Part shown: positions 58,601 through 64,000 of the stretch, piece by piece | Position numbering within the stretch: the first letter of the stretch is position 1 | Layout: the number at the start of each line of letters is the position of its first letter | Assembly (NCBI GenBank): GCA_023634235.1 | Contig: JAMKCF010000006.1 | Span: 11,251,751 to 11,315,750 of the forward strand | Origin: Pisaster brevispinus | Taxonomy: Eukaryota; Echinodermata; Asteroidea; Forcipulatida; Asteriidae | DNA: 64,000 nucleotides | Direction: 5' to 3' | Position numbers and translations under genes: made by a program | Notes under the pieces: model-generated | Databases searched by the model: none | Told to the model about the DNA's origin: nothing | What the model saw: only the letters and a program-made list of their open reading frames with translations

Positions 58601-61600
58601 GTATGTCATTATATATGGCTCAATAGGAGGTAAGTCTGAGCGTTCTGAGATTCCAGCATACCATGGCAGGTATTCGGCTGTGGCTCACAGTCGAATCACG
58701 GTGAGTGCCTTCTCAATCTTCTCATAAGACAACATCAAATCCCTGTGCTTATTGTGAAAACCTTTGTTGTCTTTCCTTTGTCAAGTCAGGTTTTAATTGT
58801 GGCAACGATATTTTCAAAAGAAATGATAATTCAAAAAGCTCCAAGAGTAAAAAAATAAATAAAATAATAACGAGGGTGGGCAAGGAAATTTTTTCAGAAA
58901 ACCGACATGAAGTCGTTAATAGAGGATTTGTACAATAAATGAAGCCTTGTGAGGTAAACAATATTTCCTCTCTGTCAAGATGGACCCTGACACCAACCTG
59001 CTCCTCGAGTTGTTTCCTCCTTGCTTCTTCTTCCCGTCTCTTCGTAGCATCCTCCTCATGTAGTTTTCTTTCTTCTTCCTCTCGTCGTCTGGTTTCTTCC
59101 TGCCGCCTCTTTCTCTCCTCCTCCCGTTTTTTCTTGGCTTCCAGTTCCTTCTTCTTCTCCTCAAGCTTCTTCCGCATCTTTTCTTCCTTCTTTCGCTCTT
59201 TCTCCTCTTGCTTTTTCCTCTCCTTCTCTTGCCTGTTGACAAACGGGAGCCGTGGAGACAACAAGAAAACAATGTATGTAAATGTATATTAAGCTGCAAG
59301 TAGTATTAATAAGCAGGACAGTTCTTTTCAGAACTCAGTAGTCTCCCTTCATTCCAAAATCTACTCTGCAGCAGTAGAACAAACAGATAAAGATGAAGAT
59401 GAAGTTTATACCAGAACCATTTTCCTGTGAAATATTTCCCTCTGAAATCAAGTAACATTCGACAAAACTGTATCTGTAAACCAAAACAAAGCAGCAGCTG
59501 TTTTCGGTTGGTACAACCAAAATTAAGGACAAAGTGTTTACATGCTGAAAATTGAGCATGGTTTTCACTATTTTCTCCTGACTCACTAAACGGATTCAGC
59601 CAAAATTTTCAGATTTTGTTTATCTCTTGGTTGATCAAACAAAACATGAACACTGTCTGGGGCTATTTTGTCAGGTCTACCAACCCTGTACTATACCTTT
59701 AGGTTAAGTTCTTTATTCTTATTTCTCTTTATTCTTATTTCTCTAGAAGTATGAATCACCTTTTCTTGTCCTTGTCCTCTTTCTTCTTCGCCTTTTCTGC
59801 TTTGCGGTCGGTAGCATCCATCTTAGGTGTATCTCCCATTGGTTTATCCACCACGTCTTCATCTTCACCATCATCTTCATCTTCTGAAACCCTCTGCTTC
59901 ACTGGCTCCTGCTTAACTTTGACGGCGACAGGCTCGTTCTTCACCTTCTTCTTGGTTTCCTTCTTGGCTTTGATCTTCAGTGGGGTCTCATCAATGACCA
60001 AAGTGTCGCTGTCTCCGTCGCTGATATCCAGACCCACTTCCTCATTATCACTCTCGGCATGCTTATCTTTGGATTCAGAGGAGCTTCGCTTCTTCTTCTT
60101 TTTCTTTTTCTGTGCTTTCTCCAATCGCTCCATCTCCTCTTGCAGGCGTTCTTTCTCCCGCATCAGTCTGTACTGCACCTCTTGTTTCTTCCTCTTTTCT
60201 TCCTCCAGCTTGGCCTTCCTCTCCTCCTCACGCTTGCGCCACTTGGAAACATAGTCACTACTGTCAGACGAGTCATCCGAACTGTAATATAACAATTACA
60301 GCACAGTTGAGAAACTTTTTGTGCACAAATTTCCACGTAACAAACGTTTACTTAGTACACAAACAATGTTTCCTTATTTTAGCTGATCAGCCTAAAGTTT
60401 CCAACCTGAAAGCTTCAATTCGGTAAAACAAACAAACAACTGCAAATCATTCAAGAAATATTTTTATCCCCTACAAATAAACTTTACTTGCAACACAAAA
60501 AAATAATCACAACAAAAGTATCTAAGGAGTTCTAGGTACAGTGGAAAATCTTGGGAATTGGGCCGTTTCAGGTGGTTTGAGGAGTAACAAGTAGGGCATG
60601 TTGTGGGCGGTTGCATGCTAAAAAGTTAAGATGTCCATGTGCAAGATAATAGAGAATGCACTGACATTGGTGATGGCTCACTATGAGTTAAGTAAAATAA
60701 TGTACCTCTATCAGATACTGACCTGCTCAAGCTGATACTGAGGTCTCCCTTTGAGGTCGCCGGCTTGCTCGGCGTTTTCTTCTTGCTAGAGGGAGCCCTT
60801 GGCTTTTTCTCGGCTAAATTGAATACACAAGAAAAAAAAAAAAATGCATTAGGTGCTCAGCCGTACTTCATAGAGCTGCTTAAACAGAGAATATTGATTA
60901 AACATTTTCTGCTGTGGAAAAACGAGCAGGATACCAGTCACAGATGGTATGTGACATGGTACTTTGGCTGGTTAATTTTGTTTCTGGTAAGCATAATGTT
61001 GTTGTGCTTTTTGTGCTTACATAATTCTATAAAATTAGCTCCTGGTTGTAAAGTTTTGCACTTTATAAAATTAGTATATTTTGCTTATGCCTAATCTGAC
61101 CTTTTGGTTTTTTAGCACTTTTTTCCTTCTTCTCTTTCTTGACTTTCTCCTTCTTGGGTTTCTTAACAACAGGCTCATCCTCGCTCTCGCTGCTGGTTGC
61201 CCTTGCTGCTGCCTCTTTCTCTTCATCCTCTTCGCTATCAGAGTCACTTGCTGTTTTGGATCTCTTCCTCCCTTTGGATTTTTTGGTGCTACTTTTCCTT
61301 CCACTACTGACCTTTTCAGGGACGAACTCCTAACAAAATGCAGGTGTTAAAGGTAGGGTAATAGATTGATAAATAATCCAAAGATTAATGACCATACAAA
61401 CTTATTGGTGAGAAGCACTGCAGCTGTTGATAGTATAAAGTATTATGAGAAAGGATTCCCTTTGAAGTAATATCGTTTAGATAATTTTTCACCCAAAACA
61501 TTTGAATCTGAGAAACTTTTCCCGCATGAATCGTTTCTCAGATTTATGAGGGTGGAATTGCGCACACGTGTACACGCCAGCGCACAGACAGCTCGCAGCC

Positions 61601-63633
61601 CATTTTAGGCATTTATTGACCCTATTGAGGGCGCTGTTTAGGCTTGTGATGTCCTATGCAAGTGGTTTATAGGAACAAAAGGTCTTCACGTACAGGGGAA
61701 ATTTTTTGATAATCAGGGAGATTTTCAAATTTGTAAATCAGAACATGGAAAGATTGGTTTATTTTCAGGGAACTTTCTGCAGAATCAGGAAGAGTTGGCA
61801 GCTCTGCCTTGCGGTCCTTTGTGATAAAAATGTTGGAGTTTCTTACGTCACTTTCTTCCTCTTCTTCTTCTTCCTCTGAGGGCTCGTCGTAGTCTTCCTC
61901 GTCAGGCTCTTCATCTTCACTGGCGCCCTCCATACTTTTCTTGGATGATTTCCTCTGCAATTGCGTGTAAACATACAGATCAATGCTAGTTCTGCTCGTT
62001 TAAAGATTACTAAATTCAAATTACTTCTCATAATAACCCTGCAACTCATTTAAAATCGCTCATTTCTATATTCTCACAGAACTTTTGAAAATAAAGGGCA
62101 AAATTTACAGGAAATGGAGACACAAATGCACGTAAAGCTGAAGCTTCAAACAATGCGAGAGGAATAACAGTAATTATCTTCAAGCAAACTTGAATCCTCG
62201 ATTCTAATTGGTCAATCCATAGCAACAAGAGCGTGGTATTAACCTACACTGCATGGCTCATATCAAACCCTGTTCTAACACTTTGTTCTAACTTGGCAGG
62301 TTGCATTATTTTAGGCTACGCATCCAGTTTGATTTGTTTATGTGATAACTAATGTATACAGATGCAGAAATAAACTATGCTTAATAAAAATAACCGATTC
62401 TTATAATATAGCCCACTTCACATCAATTTGCTTTACATTAGTGTTCTGGTCATTGGACCATTAACATTCCTGTAATCTTTCTCAGCCCAGGCTACCATGG
62501 CGCTCCGAAGGCTTTTTCAAAAACAATATCAATCTCTACCCTTGCAGGTACCCATTTATACCCCTGGGTAAAGAGAAGAAATTACAGTAACGTATCTTGC
62601 TCAAGGACATGACCAGGATTCGAACCCTTACCCCTATGCCTTAACCCCCAGAAGCCGAGTCCGGTACACAAGATTGCTTGACCATAACACAAAATACCGT
62701 GCTACATACATTAGTTTGTGCAAGTCGTGAAGGTATGAACAGATGAAGGTAATGGTAATTGCAGACTTCATCAGTTCCCAATGTTCAAATACACACTTGA
62801 CTTGCAGTCTATTGACAAGAACTAAATTTTGGGACAACAGTTGGAATAGTAACTAGGTATCTAAATACAGTACTTATCACAGAAACAGTCTAGAAAGGGG
62901 ACCACTCGGAGAGCATGGGAAGCAAGCCCTATGCTCGCTTCTTCTTGTGGGAGACAAGAGTTTGTTACTTCTGCATTATGTAGTCTCACCTTTGAGCTTT
63001 TTGCACTTGATTTCCGTTTAGATGGCTTGGCCTTCTTTTCTGCCTTTGTTCTGCTCTTCTTGGCAAGCTGTTCCTCTTCATCTGAAGATTCTGGTGCAAT
63101 GTCTTCCTGCTCCTCCTCTTCTTCTTCTTCCACCGCTTCCTCCATCTCCTCCTCTTCCGAGGTGGATGTGGGTTGCTAATGAAATAAAAGGTGAAATTAT
63201 AATCTAAATTATAATATAAAGTCTGTCCTGAGCCAATGTGGCTCATCAGGCCTGTGTTTATATCCAGTTTCATTGGCATTAAATGACAGGATATTTCTAT
63301 TCCCCCTGGACAGGCTGCCAGTCCATCGTAGGTTACTCCCCAGCTCTCGCCGGTACCCATTTGTACTTCTGGGTGGAGAGAAGCAGTTGTGATAAAGTGC
63401 TTTGCTCAAGGACACAGGTGTCACTCCTGACCAGACAAGGTTTCGAATCCAGATGAATAATAAGTGCTTATTATTTTGTTTAACGTTGCTTTACCTGTCC
63501 TGAATACATGACATCTGGGTTTTCAATGATCTCGATGAGTCCTAAGTTGAATGCTTTGTGCTTCTTGTGGGATTGACCGTATTTGGCCTTGTACTTCTCA
63601 TAGGGAAACAGATCCTTGGGTAACATAAACGCT
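52557..63633 (-). CDS. HDGFL2: HDGF-related protein 2 / LEDGF-type chromatin reader (5'-partial), 14 exons
   Basis: Fourteen minus-strand exons join in frame for 925 residues to TGA. The first (63633-63495) encodes the second half of a PWWP domain ([31 protein letters not shown]), matching vertebrate [20 protein letters not shown]. Long acidic and lysine-rich regions, basic nuclear-localisation-type clusters ([10 protein letters not shown]) and a charged coiled coil (about 425-503) follow. An integrase-binding-type domain comes next (about 545-625: [50 protein letters not shown]). The tail is acidic and disordered. In the family, PWWP reads methylated H3K36 nucleosomes and the IBD tethers partners such as MLL/menin. 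The long tail after the IBD favours HDGFL2 over PSIP1, but invertebrates may have one ancestral gene. The start exon(s) lie beyond the right edge. Confidence 0.93.
52795..53560 (-). CDS. HDGFL2: HDGFL2-type exon w13 (long acidic tail with PQEVK repeats)
   Basis: 766 bases in phases 1 to 2. Composition is E/D/K/A/Q-rich and probably disordered. [10 protein letters not shown] pentapeptides repeat (53100-53150), then an [11 protein letters not shown] stretch and a basic [11 protein letters not shown] near the end. One short ordered-looking piece, [20 protein letters not shown], stands out. Acceptor CATGCCTCAG, donor GTAAGT. Confidence 0.9.
53100..53160 (-). repeat. HDGFL2: 15-bp coding tandem repeat in exon w13
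   Basis: On the plus strand CCTCCTGAGGTTTAA-like units repeat about four times; on the coding strand they give PQEVK and PQEDK. The period is divisible by three, so copy-number change keeps the frame. Confidence 0.9.
53661..53837. mobile_element. MITE-like element, family CAGGCCTG (best copy)
   Basis: Ends CAGGCCTGATGCTTGG and AATATCAGGACCTG; core AGTGCACCAAGGTATTTTCT, TTGGCAAAGGACATCTC and CAGAGGCAACTGCC. It lies in the intron 5' of exon w13. Confidence 0.62.
54395..54780 (-). repeat. SINE-like element, family D (intron copy)
   Basis: 3' tail AATAACAATATATATTCTTA + TATAGCGC at the left; reversed B box GGGACTCGAACCCACACTCT at the right. Body blocks TACAAGGTGCTGCGGCGCAT and CCAGAAGCACCTGGGCAAAC. 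This is the most complete head of the family. Confidence 0.78.
54831..54984 (-). CDS. HDGFL2: HDGFL2-type exon w12 (IBD, last helices)
   Basis: [20 protein letters not shown] then LKSIC closes the IBD; an acidic linker follows. Vertebrate F406 and V408 (IRRFKVS) correspond to Tyr and Ser here. Acceptor TATTTGCAG, donor GTCAGC, leaves in phase 1. Confidence 0.92.
55078..55255. mobile_element. Composite inverted-repeat element
   Basis: ACATCACAATAATCTTGGTT, TTTTGGGAGTCAATG and GTTGACTCCCACAATGG form near-inverse arms; the right end GCGCAAGGGGTCAG recalls the GACCCCTTGCAC family. Confidence 0.5.
55311..55568 (+). pseudogene. Non-LTR retrotransposon ORF2 C-terminal fragment
   Basis: Open for 84 codons: [40 protein letters not shown] and [13 protein letters not shown]. 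The order RT-HSNSF-PRT-LWNSLP-FP-FK-NL is typical of the C terminus of LINE ORF2 in invertebrates. It is a 5'-truncated copy inside the HDGFL2-type intron, antisense to that gene. Confidence 0.65.
55870..56130 (+). repeat. SINE-like element, family C (intron copy)
   Basis: ATCGTAAACTTGAGTGTGAT, tRNA-like TATATAGCTCCGTTTTAGTG with B box GGTTCAAGTCC, and tail CCCAGTCAGTTTCCCTTGTG. A second tail fragment is at 55818-55850. Confidence 0.7.
56175..56282 (-). CDS. HDGFL2: HDGFL2-type exon w11 (IBD, middle helices)
   Basis: [20 protein letters not shown] then [16 protein letters not shown]. The split after IKK corresponds to the vertebrate TLKK/IRRFK junction. Acceptor TTTTAAG is short in pyrimidines; donor GTAAAG. 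Confidence 0.9.
56570..56760 (+). repeat. tRNA-like SINE head, family E
   Basis: GTGACCGAGTGGTATAACAT and GGGTTTGAATCCCAACCGAG form A- and B-box-like segments. TTTTTTTTCACAGGAC and AAGTACAGAGTATAGACTGG follow, blocks also seen near 16520 and 57000. Confidence 0.5.
57076..57146 (-). CDS. HDGFL2: HDGFL2-type exon w10 (IBD, first helix)
   Basis: [20 protein letters not shown] + DHP. Compares with human LEDGF RLQRIHAEIKNSLKIDN; the Asp equivalent to D366 is kept and I365 is replaced by Met. Donor GTAAGT, leaves in phase 0. Confidence 0.9.
57195..57310. mobile_element. Small inverted-repeat element
   Basis: AGGGCTAATTTTATAAAGCT and GCTTTAAAATAAGCAC with GGTTACCAGTCAAAATAC resemble blocks at 60855-61045 and 49140-49260. 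Limits approximate. Confidence 0.4.
57330..57540 (+). repeat. SINE-like element, family C (intron copy)
   Basis: Short tandem GGAAGACCGCCAACAAGG units, then GGATAGATAGCTCAAGTTGC, B-box-like GCAGGTTTAATTCC and tail AGTTAGTTTCCCTTGTGGTT. Confidence 0.68.
57678..57727 (-). CDS. HDGFL2: HDGFL2-type exon w9
   Basis: [16 protein letters not shown]; lysine-rich lead-in to the IBD. Acceptor ATTAAACAG, donor GTAAAC, leaves in phase 1. Confidence 0.82.
57970..58140 (-). repeat. SINE-like element, family A (partial)
   Basis: GGAGGCTAATCATCCTTATA and CAGCTGAATTGCAAAGGACA match 2190-2350; the tRNA-like head is missing. Confidence 0.68.
58383..58438 (-). CDS. HDGFL2: HDGFL2-type exon w8
   Basis: [18 protein letters not shown]; small linker exon with acceptor ATTTACAG and donor GTAAGC, leaves in phase 2. 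Confidence 0.8.
58998..59232 (-). CDS. HDGFL2: HDGFL2-type exon w7 (ER/K coiled coil)
   Basis: [20 protein letters not shown] through to RRKQLEEQ: almost only E, K, R and L in i/i+4 spacing, a single alpha-helix/coiled coil. Acceptor GTCAACAG, donor GTTGGT, leaves in phase 0. Its antisense frames are open only because of this composition. Confidence 0.88.
59760..60281 (-). CDS. HDGFL2: HDGFL2-type exon w6 (SDD motif, coiled coil, SUMO-type sites)
   Basis: Opens [20 protein letters not shown], comparable to the vertebrate SDSDEVDRISEWKRRDE region. A charged helix and an [10 protein letters not shown] cluster follow. VKNE and VKQE (twice psi-K-x-E) suggest sumoylation. Ends in a D/E-rich and K-rich stretch; donor GTGATT; 522 bases, leaves in phase 2. 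Confidence 0.9.
60723..60813 (-). CDS. HDGFL2: HDGFL2-type exon w5
   Basis: [20 protein letters not shown] and [10 protein letters not shown]; lysine/serine/proline-rich. Acceptor TCAATTTAG, donor GTCAGT, phases 1 to 2. Confidence 0.87.
60855..61045. mobile_element. Inverted-repeat element in intron w4/w5
   Basis: TTCATAGAGCTGCTTAAACA at the left and TACATAATTCTATAAAATTA at the right, with ACGAGCAGGATACCAGTCAC inside. Related to 57195-57310, to 22955-23045 and to 49923-49980. Confidence 0.45.
61101..61329 (-). CDS. HDGFL2: HDGFL2-type exon w4 (basic/acidic alternation)
   Basis: [33 protein letters not shown] (casein-kinase-2-like acidic serines) and [15 protein letters not shown]. Acceptor TTTTGTTAG, donor GTCAGA, leaves in phase 1. 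Confidence 0.88.
61348..61560. mobile_element. TTAAAGGTA family foldback element (half copy)
   Basis: TTAAAGGTAGGGTAATAGAT at the left. The hairpin AATCTGAGAAAC (61505-61516) / GTTTCTCAGATT (61533-61544) is near the right end, where the copy stops. Confidence 0.62.
61847..61954 (-). CDS. HDGFL2: HDGFL2-type exon w3 (acidic)
   Basis: [20 protein letters not shown], then a poly-glutamate run ending SD before GTAAGA. Acceptor CAATTGCAG; 108 bases, phase 0 on both sides. Confidence 0.88.
62543..62660 (-). repeat. SINE-like element, family B (partial)
   Basis: GGTACCCATTTATACCCCTG, CTTGCTCAAGGACATGACC and reversed B box GGATTCGAACCCTTACC. Confidence 0.65.
62990..63175 (-). CDS. HDGFL2: HDGFL2-type exon w2 (acidic then basic)
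   Basis: Starts [18 protein letters not shown], then [20 protein letters not shown] and [11 protein letters not shown]. Flanked by TTTCATTAG and GTGAGA; 186 bases in phase 0. A glutamate block followed by a bipartite-like lysine/arginine cluster fits the region after PWWP. Confidence 0.9.
63216..63450 (-). repeat. SINE-like element, family B (minus copy)
   Basis: AGTCTGTCCTGAGCCAATGT at the left equals the inverse of the 3' end at 4711-4975; GGTTACTCCCCAGCTCTCGC and CTCAAGGACACAGGTGTCAC follow; the head is degraded (GGTTTCGAATCCAG). Confidence 0.75.
63495..63633 (-). CDS. HDGFL2: HDGFL2-type exon w1 (C-terminal half of PWWP)
   Basis: Acceptor TTATTTTTCAG; first base completes the preceding codon (Thr in homologues). 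Encodes [20 protein letters not shown] and ends VMYSGQ with donor GTAAAG, phase 0. Confidence 0.93.
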
Positions 63634-63725
63634 CTGAAAAATAAACAATAAACAACAAGTGAATCATCATCATCATCATCTTTCTGTACTGTGCAGAAAC
63701 CTCCTCTAGAGTATACTCCTACATT

Positions 63726-64000
63726 CAGGGATCCAAAATTTATACTGGACTGCAGGCCCCCGAGGCCAGTGATTGTAGTCTCAGGCCAGTAAACTCATGA
63801 CAAGTCCGGCAGTCCTTGTGTGTTTTTGTTAAAAATATCCACTTTCAATCTGAAATAATATATTTCAATTCTGTTGAGTATTGAAGAAAATTTAGCCATA
63901 CAAAAAAATGAGATCAATATTCTCTTAGTGCCTGTTCATATTAAAACACTTCGTTTGTTAAACTGTGTAAGTATTTTGTTCTCATTTTAATTCTGGTTTT
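63726..64000. mobile_element. CAGGGCT family DNA element, cut by the window edge
   Basis: CAGGGATCCAAAATTTATAC, GGACTGCAGGCCCCCGAGGC and AGGCCAGTAAACTCATGAC match 35733-36075 in order and orientation. Confidence 0.65.

Noticed and set aside
58939..59292. Serine/leucine/phenylalanine-rich open frame antisense to exon w7
   Set aside because: It is the complement of an E/K/R-rich coiled-coil exon; the composition explains its openness. The same applies to plus-strand frames at 52874-53210, 59751-60254 and 61081-61350.

Overview
This is a eukaryotic, intron-rich, AT-rich genomic window from an animal. Three conserved animal genes can be assembled exon by exon, each with GT/AG splice sites and consistent phases. 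The rest is repeat-dense non-coding DNA. The number of degenerate SINEs and MITEs, the very frequent palindrome ACATGTACATGTA, and the clearly animal but non-vertebrate proteins suggest a marine invertebrate deuterostome. An echinoderm (sea star or sea urchin type) is my best guess. That assignment is inference; no species-specific marker was identified.

Layout. (1) 1-4.2 kb, minus strand: the first three coding exons of the Wnt-pathway tumour suppressor APC, including the start codon; the gene continues past the left edge. (2) 4.2-43.3 kb: about 39 kb with no coding exon that I can support. It lies between the divergently transcribed APC and NAB and is filled with SINEs, LINE 3' ends, foldback/MITE-type DNA elements and simple repeats. 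It should also hold the untranslated first exons and promoters of APC and NAB; candidates are offered at low confidence. (3) 43.3-48.4 kb, plus strand: a complete NAB (NGFI-A/EGR-binding transcriptional co-regulator) coding sequence in six exons, 579 codons. (4) 48.4-52.5 kb: convergent intergenic spacer. (5) 52.5-63.6 kb, minus strand: fourteen exons of an HDGF-related gene of the HDGFL2/PSIP1 (LEDGF) type. They run from the second half of the PWWP domain through an integrase-binding-type domain (IBD) to the stop. The N-terminal start lies beyond the right edge.

Functionally the three genes are not an operon-like set. APC acts in beta-catenin destruction and at microtubules, NAB modulates EGR transcription factors, and HDGFL2/LEDGF is a chromatin reader that tethers other proteins. 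They are simply neighbours.

No CRISPR, rRNA or tRNA gene was found; every tRNA-like segment seen belongs to a SINE-like repeat. The most interesting non-genic items are a 1.03-kb non-autonomous element with perfect 8-bp target duplications (hAT-like), several distinct MITE/foldback families each present in multiple copies, a hairpin whose stem is conserved between copies while its loop changes, and a minimal upstream ORF ending one base before the APC start codon.
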